Shown: one piece after another, positions 1-8,588 of the stretch
How the letters are laid out: each line of letters starts with the position of its first letter
Position numbering within the stretch: the first letter of the stretch is position 1
NCBI RefSeq assembly: GCF_014656545.1
Contig: NZ_BNDS01000028.1
Span: 346-42,570 of the forward strand
From: Neobacillus kokaensis
Lineage (GTDB): Bacteria; Bacillota; Bacilli; Bacillales; Cytobacillaceae
Direction: 5' to 3'
Length of the DNA stretch: 42,225 nucleotides
Notes under the pieces: generated by a model
What the model was told of the DNA's origin: nothing
Database searches by the model: none
Seen by the model: only the letters and a program-made list of their open reading frames with translations
Program-made: the position numbers and the translations under genes

Positions 1-65
1 ACGGGCAGAATCAACCCTTCATTTTGACCGCAACCCTCGAAAACCCTCCGAGCCGGGGCAGAATC
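1..65 (+). repeat. Right end of a ~53 bp tandem repeat array (array A)
   Basis: GGGCAGAATC occurs at 3-12 and again at 56-65, a spacing of 53 bp. Between the copies lies CTCG-AAAACCCTC-CGAG, a short inverted repeat around an ACCCTC loop. The array probably continues left of the window, so only about 1.2 units are visible and the call is tentative on its own. It fits the architecture of the six other ~52 bp arrays in this window. Confidence 0.5.
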
Positions 66-114
66 GCCATTTATCCCCTTCACCTGCTCGATTGAGATCA
101 CAATACACCTAAAA

Positions 115-145
115 AAAAGCAGCATCCATACCAGATGCCGCTTTT
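115..145 (-). terminator. Rho-independent terminator, minus strand
   Basis: On the minus strand AAAAGCGGCATC, an 8-nt loop and GATGCTGCTTTT form a 12-bp stem with one mismatch, followed by a run of eight T. It implies a minus-strand transcript arriving from about 150-450, where only a doubtful small reading frame is visible. Confidence 0.65.
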
Positions 146-263
146 CAATATTGCCACGGCCAGCCGCCGCAGGTAAACAGTGTTTTTATTTTCATAAAGT
201 CGTACATAAGTTGGGCTTTTATCCCTTCATCCGTACGGGGATTACGTTTATGTTCCAAGCAGT

Positions 264-437
264 TTATGAATTCAAAATCGCATTCACAGGGATTTCTGCC
301 GCTGCTAAGACAGCGGTCATGTTTATAACAACATCCATCAACCTCATTAATGGGGGCTCCCGGCCCGCTGCAGCCCGGTCCTCACCAGCGATATCCAGGA
401 AAGAGACAGTAGGAAAAAGGACTTCTTCGGCCATCAT
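264..437 (-). CDS. Doubtful small reading frame, 57 aa
   Basis: A minus-strand frame starts ATGATG at 437 and ends TAA at 264. The product would be 57 residues with a hydrophobic C-terminal half (VVINMTAVLAAAEIPVNAIL). I do not recognise it. No good Shine-Dalgarno lies directly before this start; a better one (GGCGGTGAAAATA) precedes a different frame of only about 20 codons. The terminator at 115-145 on the same strand is the main reason to think something is transcribed here. It may be a decayed gene or a small RNA. Confidence 0.2.
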   Translation of the reverse strand: MMAEEVLFPTVSFLDIAGEDRAAAGREPPLMRLMDVVINMTAVLAAAEIPVNAILNS

Positions 438-564
438 AATGCATTATTTTCACCGCCTAACCATTCCTTGCTATTTTTCAAAACCTTTCTACTATTAAAA
501 TATGAAAATAAAAAATTCACGCGATGGCAAAGTCCTATTCTTGTCCAAATTTTCAAAATAATTC

Positions 565-626
565 TTGACAGATAGTTCAAAAGTTATATTCTAAATATAA
601 CTTAATTATTAAATATATAACTTTTG
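565..626 (+). promoter_or_regulatory. Promoter with overlapping TATAAC operator copies
   Basis: TTGACA (565-570), a 16-bp spacer and TATTCT (587-592) make a good sigma-A promoter. GTTATA-N7-TATAAC (583-601) overlaps the -10, within a 10-bp inverted repeat AAGTTATATT (581-590) / AATATAACTT (594-603). A third arm, ATATAACTTTTG (615-626), is complementary to CAAAAGTTATAT (578-589) and abuts the ribosome site GAGGAG (626-631). The same GTTATA-N7-TATAAC occurs before the GntR gene at 29073-29091, so this is probably a repressor operator. Confidence 0.6.
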
Positions 627-640
627 AGGAGTAGATCCCC

Positions 641-2161
641 TTGTCTTTTCTTCACCGCCTTAAATCTTTCGTTAAAAATCATATACTCATATACATACTA
701 GTTACATTGCTCCCTGCTGCCAGCATAAGCTATGTAATTGCCCAGCATCAGGTGAAAGTGATGGGAGCTGAGGAAAAGAGCAAGGCACAGGAAATCGCCA
801 ATGATTATGCTATGAATATTGAAAATTTCCTTGGAGAAACGGTCGGCAGATTAGAAATGCTTGCGACTTCGATAAAAGTACAGGAAAACAATCTTAATGA
901 ATTGAAAGATATACTTATAGAAACAGCCGAGAAAGATTCGCGTTTTTCAGGCCTTTATTGGGCCAATACATATGGTGACTTACTTATTGGGACCAATCCT
1001 ATAAATGACCCTGTCAATATAAGCAAACGTCCTTATTTTCAGCAAACCATAAAAACACAAAAGACGAGCTTTTCACAGCCGCATATCGGCAGTATTACGG
1101 GACGCTACATCATCTCAATCTCTACTCCGATTGTCGAAAACGGACAGGTGAAAGGAGTTCTGATTGCATCATTACGAATCGATGAAATGGAGAAAAAGAT
1201 TAAAAACCTAATAAATAGTGAAACGGTTCTTGTTGTTGATAATATTGGACAAACACTTTTTAAAACCGGACCAATCCCGAAAACTAATACAGTATTTTCC
1301 AGAACAAGTGTAGCCCAGCTTCCTTGGACCATTTCTGCCTTTAAAACCTTTAATTATTCAGATGATTGCAGGAGGACCTTTTTAATATATCTCTTTATTT
1401 TACTAACAGTTTCCAATATATTGTATTTACTTTTTAAATATATTCTTTTAAGAAGAAATGTCAAAAAAGAGCAGGAACAAACGGAAATCCATAAACTTGA
1501 GTTAATTGGCAAGCTGGCCGCTAGTACTGCCCACGAAATTAGAAACCCCTTGACCGGAATCAAGGGGCTGGTGAAGTTACTAAGCGAGGAATACCGCGAT
1601 GAAAAAGCACTGGCCTATTTTGATGTGATTCAGACGGAGATTGATCGGATTAACTCGATTGTTAGTGAATTATTATTTTTAGGAAAACCAACTGCCTATC
1701 ATTCAAAAACAAACAATGCGAACGATATCGTGGCAGAAATTAAACCAATCATCCAGTCTGAAGCTAATTTTATGAACGTTGAATTAATGACCTATTATTC
1801 GCCAGAACCACTCTTCGTATCTTGTGTAAAAGATCAATTAAAGCAGGTTATTCTTAACTTGACAAAGAATTCCCTGCAGGCAATGCCACACGGTGGAAAG
1901 TTATGTATTTTTCTAGAAAGAAAGAATAATCAATGCATGATAAGAGTGAAGGATAATGGGGCGGGGATGACCAGCGAACAAATTGCTCAGGCATTTAACC
2001 CGTTTTTCACACTAAAAAAGGATGGTTCCGGTTTGGGATTAACCGTCTGTAAACGTATTATCGAAACGTATGGCGGAGAAATTTATCTGAAAAGTGTCCC
2101 GAACGAAGGAACAGAGGTAACCATAACCCTGCCATTGGCACTGGAAATGAACAGCCATTAA
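641..2161 (+). CDS. Membrane sensor histidine kinase with extracellular Cache domain
   Basis: 506 aa, starting at TTG 641 after GAGGAG with a 9-nt gap. There is a membrane segment at about residues 14-34, an extracellular Cache-type sensor region (about 40-235), a second membrane segment (246-270), then a HisKA dimerisation domain with phospho-acceptor His298 in STAHEIRNPLTGIKG, and a HATPase domain with N box (NLTKNSLQAM), VKDNGAGM and GSGLGL. The H-box resembles NtrB/KinA-type kinases rather than OmpR-partner kinases. No response regulator lies beside it, so it is an orphan; sporulation phosphorelay or nutrient sensing are possible roles. Gene context gives only the convergent glutamate symporter. 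The promoter carries the TATAAC operator described separately. Confidence 0.9.
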   Translation: MSFLHRLKSFVKNHILIYILVTLLPAASISYVIAQHQVKVMGAEEKSKAQEIANDYAMNIENFLGETVGRLEMLATSIKVQENNLNELKDILIETAEKDSRFSGLYWANTYGDLLIGTNPINDPVNISKRPYFQQTIKTQKTSFSQPHIGSITGRYIISISTPIVENGQVKGVLIASLRIDEMEKKIKNLINSETVLVVDNIGQTLFKTGPIPKTNTVFSRTSVAQLPWTISAFKTFNYSDDCRRTFLIYLFILLTVSNILYLLFKYILLRRNVKKEQEQTEIHKLELIGKLAASTAHEIRNPLTGIKGLVKLLSEEYRDEKALAYFDVIQTEIDRINSIVSELLFLGKPTAYHSKTNNANDIVAEIKPIIQSEANFMNVELMTYYSPEPLFVSCVKDQLKQVILNLTKNSLQAMPHGGKLCIFLERKNNQCMIRVKDNGAGMTSEQIAQAFNPFFTLKKDGSGLGLTVCKRIIETYGGEIYLKSVPNEGTEVTITLPLALEMNSH

Positions 2162-2172
2162 AGTATTATTCA

Positions 2173-2202
2173 AAAAAGGTGCCTGATGTCAGGCACCTTT
2201 TT
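2173..2202. terminator. Bidirectional terminator built from the GTGCCTGA palindrome
   Basis: AAAAAGGTGCCTGA, a 2-nt loop and TCAGGCACCTTTTT form a perfect 14-bp stem with T runs on both strands. It serves both the sensor kinase (plus) and the symporter (minus). The stem is the same GGTGCCTGA/TCAGGCACC word as in the dispersed palindromes at 3764, 8532, 9703 and 22191. Confidence 0.9.
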
Positions 2203-2212
2203 GTATTTTGAA

Positions 2213-3466
2213 TTAGGCTGCAGTTTGCTCGCCTTCCTCATTAAGCTTATGGCCTTCCCATTTGGAAATGACGATAGCTGCTAACGAGTTTCCGACAATA
2301 TTGACGCATGTACGTGCCATGTCTAGGATACGGTCGATACCCGCGATGAAAGCCAGGCCTTCGACTGGAATACCTACGGTTCCCAATGTCGCAAGAAGAA
2401 CGACAAATGATACTCCTGGTACTCCGGCAATCCCTTTTGAGGTAATCATCAGTACAAGAACTAAAGTAATTTGATGAGTAATACTCATATGAATACCGTA
2501 CATTTGCGCAATGAATAATGCCGCAATTGCTTGATATAGGGTCGATCCGTCAAGGTTAAAGGAATAACCCGTTGGAATGACGAATGATGTAATGGCTTTC
2601 GGACAGCCGATCTTTTCCATTTTTTCCATAATCCTTGGGAGTACTGTTTCTGAGCTGGATGTTGAATATCCTAATAATAGTTCGTCCTTTAAATACTTTA
2701 AGAACTTAAAGATATTAACACCGACAATTTTGGCAGTAATACCAAGGACAACTAAAATAAAGAATGCCATCGCTCCGTAAACCACGATTACAAGTTTCCC
2801 CAGCGGAATAAGGGATGATAAACCGAACTTCGAAACAGTTACTCCAATTAAGGCAAATACACCAATCGGGGCAAGCTTCATTATTTGGTTAGTGACATAG
2901 AACATCGCATCAGCTGTTCCTCTAAAGAACTTTAAGAGTGGTTCACCTTTTTCCCCAATGGCAGCAATACCTAAACCAAACATAACAGAGAAGAAAATAA
3001 TAGCAAGCATATCACCATTTGCTAAAGATTGAATGATATTTGTCGGGACGATATTTACGAATGTATCTACCATTGAATGGGTCTCTGTGGTTTTTGCTGT
3101 CTCAACATAGGTATTAATATCTGTTTTCGTTAATTGAGTTCGGTCTATACCAGACCCAGGATGGAAGACGTTCCCAAAAAACAAACCAACCACGATGGCA
3201 ATAGTAGTAATTATTTCAAAGTATAGGAGTGTTTTCCCGCCTAGTTTCCCTAATGACTTCATGTCACCAACACCGGCAACCCCGACAATAATACTCGAAA
3301 CTACGATTGGGACAACAATCATTTTAATCAACCGGATAAAAATGGTCCCAAACGGCTGTAGAAAATCGGCCACTTGCGTATTTCCATAAAAAATAGCACC
3401 GACAATAATCCCGAGAATAAGTCCAATAAAGATTTGCCACGCTAAACTAATTTTCATTTTTTTCAT
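2213..3466 (-). CDS. gltP: Glutamate/aspartate:proton symporter, DAACS family
   Basis: 417 aa, the usual length for bacterial GltP (B. subtilis 414 aa). It is a multi-pass membrane carrier of the dicarboxylate/amino acid:cation symporter family. Visible signatures are the re-entrant loop SSSETVLPR, the substrate/ion site SFNLDGSTLY typical of proton-coupled GltP rather than sodium-coupled NMDGT carriers, and the C-terminal DRILDMARTCVNIVGNSLA. The start at 3466 follows GGAGAGG by 7 nt. It stands alone and converges with the sensor kinase at 641-2161. A dicarboxylate carrier (DctP) is the main alternative. Confidence 0.88.
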   Translation of the reverse strand: MKKMKISLAWQIFIGLILGIIVGAIFYGNTQVADFLQPFGTIFIRLIKMIVVPIVVSSIIVGVAGVGDMKSLGKLGGKTLLYFEIITTIAIVVGLFFGNVFHPGSGIDRTQLTKTDINTYVETAKTTETHSMVDTFVNIVPTNIIQSLANGDMLAIIFFSVMFGLGIAAIGEKGEPLLKFFRGTADAMFYVTNQIMKLAPIGVFALIGVTVSKFGLSSLIPLGKLVIVVYGAMAFFILVVLGITAKIVGVNIFKFLKYLKDELLLGYSTSSSETVLPRIMEKMEKIGCPKAITSFVIPTGYSFNLDGSTLYQAIAALFIAQMYGIHMSITHQITLVLVLMITSKGIAGVPGVSFVVLLATLGTVGIPVEGLAFIAGIDRILDMARTCVNIVGNSLAAIVISKWEGHKLNEEGEQTAA

Positions 3467-3843
3467 TTGCGCCTCTCCAATCTATGTTGTTCTTTAAGTA
3501 AACTGATTTAATTTTATTTTAAAATAATATTAAACCGCTTTCATCGCTATTCATTTTATTTACTCTTTTAATTTTATTTTCTTTTTCACATTAAATCAAC
3601 AGTAAAATTTATCCCTTTTCAAATTATCTTTATTTTCCCCTTAATAAATCCTTTGATTTTACAATAATTTTGGTAAATACTTTATATAATTTCAATATAA
3701 TATTACAGTGCTTTTTTAGTGTTTTTTTGGTATTTTTTCGGTACTATTTCTAGTGCAATTATCGGTGCCTGACACCATTCATGGACATATGTCCGCTTGG
3801 GGCGGACAGTTTGTAAATTTTTCACATGGTGCCTAAACACTAT
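3467..3843. other. AT-rich intergenic region with composite palindrome
   Basis: No gene is seen. The part next to the symporter start is very AT-rich and presumably holds its minus-strand promoter. The rest contains the composite repeat at 3764-3839. Confidence 0.6.
3764..3839. repeat. Composite copy of the GTGCCTGACACC palindrome
   Basis: GGTGCCTGACACC (3764-3776) is followed by a second hairpin, TGTCCGC-TTGGG-GCGGACA (3790-3808), and then TTCACATGGTGCCTAAACAC (3820-3839), the right arm of the same palindrome that is intact at 8532-8578. It reads as two arms of one element separated by an unrelated hairpin. Confidence 0.65.
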
Positions 3844-3896
3844 AAAAAACGCCAAAAAGCGGGAGAGGCACCTCTCCCGCTTTTTGGCGTTTTTTT
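3844..3896. terminator. Long bidirectional terminator
   Basis: AAAAAACGCCAAAAAGCGGG and its complement form a near-perfect stem of about 25 bp around AGAGGcACCTCT, with T runs on both strands. On the minus strand it ends the PepSY gene at 3895, whose stop codon overlaps the hairpin. Confidence 0.9.
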
Positions 3897-4443
3897 AGTT
3901 GTCTTGTTCTTCTTTTAGAATTTTCCCGGTTACTGCGTCGATTTTAAGTTCAACTTCCCCAGTGTTTGTTTTGAGTTCCACTTCGAAGGCTGGTTGGCCG
4001 TCTTCATCATCGAATTCGATTTCCACGACTTTCCCGTTTATTTTATCTTCGGCAATTCTTTTTGCCTCTTGGGCTGTCAGTAGATTTTTATTCGGAGTTG
4101 ATAGGTGTTCCTGATCCTCATGATTATCATCCAGGTCTTTAGACACTAAAACCTCTCCTGATTTTGCGTCGATTCTAATATCAAAATCCTGATCGTCTTT
4201 TTCAATTTCTACTTCATAATAAGCCTTCCCCGTACGGTCCTTTAATTCAATCTCTTCAACAATCCCATCGTGTTGTTTTAAAGCAATTGCTTTGGCTTCT
4301 TCAAGTGAGATCATTTCCTGCCCGCTTCCCGCTTTTTGAACCTTTTCCTCTGGCTGATTGTTTTTAGCAGCCCCTGCCGCCATAGCCCCGCCTAATAAAA
4401 CTGTTGCTGCTATAGACCCAATAATAACTTTACGTTTCATCAT
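3895..4443 (-). CDS. Exported PepSY-domain protein (YkoJ-like)
   Basis: 182 aa. An N-terminal signal/anchor (residues 6-26) is followed by two PepSY domains (about 45-103 and 120-180), each with the pattern A-x-x-I/A-x-G-x-V-x-x-I/E ... Y/F-x-V-x-I ... I-D-A-x-T/S-G-x-V/I. PepSY domains in this setting sit outside the membrane and usually accompany two-component systems. It starts at ATG 4443 after GGGAG. It lies 104 bp downstream of a second PepSY gene and behind a kinase/regulator pair. The order regulator, kinase, long PepSY, short PepSY matches B. subtilis ykoG-ykoH-ykoI-ykoJ. Confidence 0.85.
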   Translation of the reverse strand: MMKRKVIIGSIAATVLLGGAMAAGAAKNNQPEEKVQKAGSGQEMISLEEAKAIALKQHDGIVEEIELKDRTGKAYYEVEIEKDDQDFDIRIDAKSGEVLVSKDLDDNHEDQEHLSTPNKNLLTAQEAKRIAEDKINGKVVEIEFDDEDGQPAFEVELKTNTGEVELKIDAVTGKILKEEQDN

Positions 4444-4547
4444 AAACCATCTCCCTTTTTCTTTTCTACACCTTTACTTTAACCTGCAAAGATTAGAGGA
4501 AAAGGAAAGAAAGATTAGAATTCAATGAGAAACCATTATAACTTCAA

Positions 4548-5243
4548 TTAATCATCCCAAGTAACAGACAAGACCTCACCGGTAATGGCGTGTATTTGAA
4601 TGGTCGCTTCGCGATCATCTTGCGTATCTATATCAACAAGATAATAGGAAATACCCCCCGATTCCTCCAAATCAATATCATCGACTTTTCCTTTTACTTG
4701 GTCAAGAGCAATTCTGGATGCCTCGGCTTCAGAAACTTTCACGGTTGGCTTGTTAAATTCTATTGTTTTTCGAAAAACAATCTCGCCGGTAAGGGCGTCG
4801 ACTTTAACAATTGACTTTTGTTCTTTGCTTTTTAATACTACGTCATATACTTCTCTATTTTTTTCCACATGTTTTTTAAAGGAAATGATTTCTCCTTTAA
4901 ATTCAGTTAAAAGGAGTTTTTTAATCTCTGCTTCTGTTTTTACTTGCAGCTGATTCTGTTTTTCTTTACTGTCTATTTTTGAAAAGGACAAAACCTCGCC
5001 AGTTGACCGAAGCTTAATTTCATAACGGATATTATTTCGGGTCATCTCAACCGTATATTGTTCAGCTTCTTGATTAATTTTCGTGACTTTCCCTTTGTAC
5101 CTTTGTTCAACAAGGTCGGTTGCTTTCTCTTTTGATAAAGCCTCTGCTTTTGAATTTACTCCATTCCATTGTAGAAACCCGATAAACAAAATGACAGGTG
5201 TAAAAATACTGATAAGGATCCAAATCCATCTTTTTTTTCTCAT
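4548..5243 (-). CDS. Membrane-anchored triple PepSY protein (YkoI-like)
   Basis: 231 aa. One membrane segment (about residues 5-25), then three PepSY repeats outside the membrane (about 34-90, 102-160 and 169-231), the last two ending in V-D-A-L-T-G-E-I and I-H-A-I-T-G-E-V. It follows the kinase gene on the same strand with an 88-bp gap, so it is probably co-transcribed or controlled by the same regulator. Such proteins are thought to modulate the partner kinase or an extracellular protease, but the sequence does not show which. Confidence 0.85.
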   Translation of the reverse strand: MRKKRWIWILISIFTPVILFIGFLQWNGVNSKAEALSKEKATDLVEQRYKGKVTKINQEAEQYTVEMTRNNIRYEIKLRSTGEVLSFSKIDSKEKQNQLQVKTEAEIKKLLLTEFKGEIISFKKHVEKNREVYDVVLKSKEQKSIVKVDALTGEIVFRKTIEFNKPTVKVSEAEASRIALDQVKGKVDDIDLEESGGISYYLVDIDTQDDREATIQIHAITGEVLSVTWDD

Positions 5244-5331
5244 TTTTTATACCTCATTCCATTTCTTTGTCTCCATTATCACTAACAAAAATGAGAAAAT
5301 GCTGAGAAAAAAGGAATTTTTCCATTTTCGG

Positions 5332-6684
5332 TTAAAGCGGAATAAAAAGGGAGGCTGTTGTACCAGTCCCTTCCTTGCTTTCTAAGGTTATTCTAATGTC
5401 AATGGCTTCCGCAATCTCCTTTGCAAGAGAAAGCCCCAGGCCAGTGCCGCCGCTTTTACGGCTTCTTGCTTGATCCACTCGATAAAAACGATCAAACACT
5501 TTAGGCAGTTCATCTTCAGAAATGCCTATCCCTTTGTCCATAATCCGAATACAAGCCTCTTCTCCATCGATTCCAAGTGAAACCATAATCATATCGTCAC
5601 TATATTTCCTTGCATTATCCAAGAATATAAATAAAAGCTGCTTCAGCTTTTGTTCATCTGTTTTAACAGTAATAGTAGGTAAGAAATCCCCGTCTAAAAT
5701 AATTTTTCGATGATAAGCACCTTGAAAGGCTTTTACCGTCTGCTCTACTAATTCAACCAAATTGAAGCGTGACGGCAAGATATCCCATCTCTCATGATGT
5801 TTGGCAAGCATTAACAGCTGCTCGGTCATGTCCTTCATCCTGACTGCCTCAGAATGTATGGCCTCAATCGATTCTTCAAAAAGCTTAGGGTCATTCGCTC
5901 CTCGTCTTTTTAATAAGCTGGCATAGCTTTCAATAATTGTCAACGGTGTTTTAAATTCATGCGAAGCATTGGATACAAATAGCTTTTGTTTTTCAAAATT
6001 GGCTTCCAATAAATCAATCATATGGTTGAAGGTTTCTCCCATCTGATACAGCTCGTCCTTTGATTCAGCTTTTAATGCAAGCCTTTTAAAATGGCCGCTT
6101 TCCTTGATTTCCCGCATTGTGTTAATCATCGTGGTTACTGGATTTGTAATGAAATTACTAAGCACACTGCTGGAAATAAAGGCAGGAATCAAGGCCAATA
6201 TTGTCACCGATGTCAGAACAATACGTAATGTCTTGATAATCTCCATTGTAATATCGATATTTTTAAAAATTTGCAAATTAGCTACATTACCATCGTGCAA
6301 AATAATCGGCATAGAGTCAAAAATATAGCTTTGCTTCCCGATTTCAAGCTTTTTGATGATTTCTCCATTGTAATAAACTGCCTTTTGTTTACTTAAAATT
6401 TGTTCCGTCTGCGATGTAACTGTGATGGTGTTTTTTAAATCCGTACGCACAATCCGAATCATGCCGGTAACAGGTACATAAGCGCGCAATAAATCTCGGT
6501 CAGGAATCGTACCAAGCGATTCATTAAAGGCTTCTGACGTTTTAATAGCTTCACTTTTTGCAATATCAAGCTGAGAATTCAACATAAGTCCGCTAAATAA
6601 AAAATAAACGGATAGATTCATTAACAGCAGCAGGATTGTAAACAATACAGCGGTATATAAATTGATTTTTCTCTTTAGCTTCAT
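5332..6684 (-). CDS. ykoH: Sensor histidine kinase, OmpR-partner type (YkoH-like)
   Basis: 450 aa. Membrane segments at about residues 11-33 and 153-178 flank an extracytoplasmic domain; then a HAMP linker (about 178-232), HisKA with His242 in SNASHEFKTPLTI, and HATPase with the DKGIGI and SGGTGLGLSLAKEI motifs. Its start codon overlaps the regulator stop (ATGA, 6681-6684), so the two are translationally coupled. The PepSY genes downstream and the length support a YkoG/YkoH-type system. The signal is unknown. Confidence 0.88.
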   Translation of the reverse strand: MKLKRKINLYTAVLFTILLLLMNLSVYFLFSGLMLNSQLDIAKSEAIKTSEAFNESLGTIPDRDLLRAYVPVTGMIRIVRTDLKNTITVTSQTEQILSKQKAVYYNGEIIKKLEIGKQSYIFDSMPIILHDGNVANLQIFKNIDITMEIIKTLRIVLTSVTILALIPAFISSSVLSNFITNPVTTMINTMREIKESGHFKRLALKAESKDELYQMGETFNHMIDLLEANFEKQKLFVSNASHEFKTPLTIIESYASLLKRRGANDPKLFEESIEAIHSEAVRMKDMTEQLLMLAKHHERWDILPSRFNLVELVEQTVKAFQGAYHRKIILDGDFLPTITVKTDEQKLKQLLFIFLDNARKYSDDMIMVSLGIDGEEACIRIMDKGIGISEDELPKVFDRFYRVDQARSRKSGGTGLGLSLAKEIAEAIDIRITLESKEGTGTTASLFIPL

Positions 6685-7373
6685 CTTGATTCCTTTATGA
6701 CATACCCTACACCGCGAACAGTGTGAATAAGTGATGGTTCATCAGATACATCAATTTTTTTCCTGAGATATCGAATATAGACATCAACAACATTGGTATC
6801 GCCTAAAAAGTCATAGCCCCAAACTGCTTCTAAAATCTGTTCGCGCTGCAGAACCTGGCGTTTATTTTTCAAAAGGAATGCAAGAAGGTCAAATTCTCTT
6901 GGGGTTAATTCAATTTGAGCACCGCCTCTTATGACCTCTCTTGTTTTTTCGTTTAGCTTTAAATCAGCAATCGCCAGCCAGTCAGCTTCCTCTTGCTGTT
7001 CTGCCGGTTTAAACCTGAGTGCGGACCGGATTCTTGCCAGAAGCTCTTCAATTTGAAACGGCTTCGTGATATAATCATTCGCCCCCAAATCAAGTCCTGA
7101 GACTTTGTCTTCTACTGAATCTTTCGCCGTTAATAACAGTACGGGGGTATGGCTGTCATTCGCCCGAATTCTTCTTAAAATTTCAATGCCGCTTAAACCG
7201 GGAAGCATGACATCTAATAAAATCAAATCCCAGTTTCTAGTGCGGTAGGCTTCAAGTGCTTGTATTCCGTCCAGAGCTTTTGTCACGGAATATCCTTCAA
7301 ATTCTAGTTCAAGCTCCAAAAGCCGGGCAATTTTCTCTTCGTCTTCCACAACAAGTATTGATTCCTTCGTCAT
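6681..7373 (-). CDS. ykoG: OmpR-family response regulator (YkoG-like)
   Basis: 230 aa from ATG 7373, which has AAGGAG upstream; an earlier in-frame ATG at 7409 lacks a ribosome site. The receiver domain (about 1-120) has the acidic pair E10/D11, phospho-acceptor Asp54 in LILLDVMLPG, and Lys in TKPF. The winged-helix DNA-binding domain follows (about 130-228, ending in HTVRGVGYVIKES). It is first in a unit with the overlapping kinase and two PepSY genes. Confidence 0.9.
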   Translation of the reverse strand: MTKESILVVEDEEKIARLLELELEFEGYSVTKALDGIQALEAYRTRNWDLILLDVMLPGLSGIEILRRIRANDSHTPVLLLTAKDSVEDKVSGLDLGANDYITKPFQIEELLARIRSALRFKPAEQQEEADWLAIADLKLNEKTREVIRGGAQIELTPREFDLLAFLLKNKRQVLQREQILEAVWGYDFLGDTNVVDVYIRYLRKKIDVSDEPSLIHTVRGVGYVIKESR

Positions 7374-7574
7374 ACAGACTCTCTCCTTGAATTTCCTTAT
7401 ATGATGCATTTTAAATGAATCAGAGGTAGAACGTGATATGTAATCGTACCTTAAAAAGCATGATCTTTTTCAAGCTTATCAAAACTATGACGAGCTGTTC
7501 AAATTTTTCCACCGTAGAAATTATAATGCTATAATGGAGAGAAAGTGTGTATTATCTAAAGGGGGGCGGCCGAT

Positions 7575-7979
7575 ATCGCAAAAATCATTAAAATAATATA
7601 TATAATATGCGGCTTCATCGCTCTTGGCGCTGGTATTTTGGGGATCATTTTACCTTTAATCCCGACGACCCCTTTATTACTTTTGGCTTCGTTCTGTTTT
7701 GTTAAAGGATCGGAACGTTTTGAACGCTGGTTTAAAGGGACGAAACTATATAAGAAGCATTTAGAGTCTTTCGTCAGAGAACGGGCGATGACTTTAAGGC
7801 AGAAGCTCACCATCCTGCTTTTTGCCGATGCGATGATTGCGATTGCCTTTATCTTAGTAAATAGTTGGATAGCTAGGGTTGTACTGCTGCTGATTGTTGT
7901 GTATAAATATTATTATTTTATTTATAACATAAAAACAGTTCCCGGCGGATATTCGGGAACTAGCAAATATAATCATTAA
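7575..7979 (+). CDS. DUF454 / YbaN-family membrane protein, no ordinary start codon
   Basis: About 134 aa. Conserved YbaN features are the membrane hairpin GxGIxGIILPLIPTTPLLLLASFCF, the following KGSERFERW, and ESFVRERAMTLRQK. Upstream of the first in-frame TTG (7638) the frame stays open back to TAA 7557 and encodes the first conserved membrane segment (IICGFIALGAGIL), but contains no ATG, GTG or TTG. A strong AGGGGGG (7560-7566) sits 8 nt before an ATC at 7575, so I place the start there. Starting at TTG 7638 would remove half the first helix and has no ribosome site. Function unknown. Confidence 0.75.
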   Translation: MAKIIKIIYIICGFIALGAGILGIILPLIPTTPLLLLASFCFVKGSERFERWFKGTKLYKKHLESFVRERAMTLRQKLTILLFADAMIAIAFILVNSWIARVVLLLIVVYKYYYFIYNIKTVPGGYSGTSKYNH

Positions 7980-7989
7980 AGGATATCTT

Positions 7990-8027
7990 AAAAAAACTTG
8001 GGCGGATATGTGAACCCAAGTTTTTTT
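7990..8027. terminator. Bidirectional terminator
   Basis: AAAAAAACTTGGG and CCCAAGTTTTTTT pair around an 11-nt loop, with T runs on both strands. It ends the YbaN-family gene (plus) and the DUF2269 gene (minus). Confidence 0.9.
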
Positions 8028-8033
8028 ATCGTA

Positions 8034-8486
8034 TTAAAAAGGTTTTGTAATCATAAGTGCAATAATAATGAAGAAAATGACGTTTTCAATATGTTCATAT
8101 AGAAAAAGTTCTTTTGCTAATCGCGTATACTCTTCAGGGATATCTTCACCTTTATGAGTTTCCAGTAGGGTTTTAATAGGTCTTGACCTCGGTGACAGGG
8201 CAAGCGGCCCAATCGCTAGTGCGGCTAAAAATAGGATAAGGCTGGTGATATACCACCCCATTTGGAACAGATATGTATTCAATATACCCATTAATAAGCC
8301 AGTAACAAGGAGCATGATCCCGCCAATCATAACGTATATATGAAGCCTATGCCTAATTGCATAAGAATGTCTCAACTCAGTCATCGTCTTACCCGATTTC
8401 ACCACCGTCGTCAAAATAAACCCCGGCCCCATTCCCATAATAGCAGAAACAATATGTATAAAAACCAGAACTTGGTAGAAAGTCAT
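8034..8486 (-). CDS. DUF2269-family integral membrane protein
   Basis: 150 aa from ATG 8486, with GGAAGGTGG 8 nt upstream; a GTG at 8498 is a less likely start. Four hydrophobic segments: FYQVLVFIHIVSAIMGMGPGF with the conserved H-x-x-x-A-x-x-x-x-G pattern of DUF2269, then HIYVMIGGIMLLVTGLLMGI, WYITSLILFLAALAIGPLAL, and a C-terminal helix. No enzymatic motif. Members are often annotated as predicted membrane proteins of unknown role. It is monocistronic. Confidence 0.75.
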   Translation of the reverse strand: MTFYQVLVFIHIVSAIMGMGPGFILTTVVKSGKTMTELRHSYAIRHRLHIYVMIGGIMLLVTGLLMGILNTYLFQMGWYITSLILFLAALAIGPLALSPRSRPIKTLLETHKGEDIPEEYTRLAKELFLYEHIENVIFFIIIALMITKPF

Positions 8487-8531
8487 CCAGCATGCCACCT
8501 TCCATTTCTACATCCTATTCTACCAAAAAAA

Positions 8532-8578
8532 TTAGTGTCAGGCACCATGTGAAATTTTCACATGGTGCCTGACACTAA
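8532..8578. repeat. Perfect 47-bp palindrome of the GTGTCAGGCACC family
   Basis: Two 23-bp arms are perfectly complementary around a single T. The left arm begins TTA and continues GTGTCAGGCACCATGTGAAA. It sits between the DUF2269 gene start and the acetyltransferase stop. A second, slightly imperfect copy is at 9703-9747. Confidence 0.9.
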
Positions 8579-8588
8579 ACTAATAAAT

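Noticed and set aside
151..498. Plus-strand frame of about 115 codons
   Set aside because: No ribosome site, unusual composition, and a terminator points the other way.
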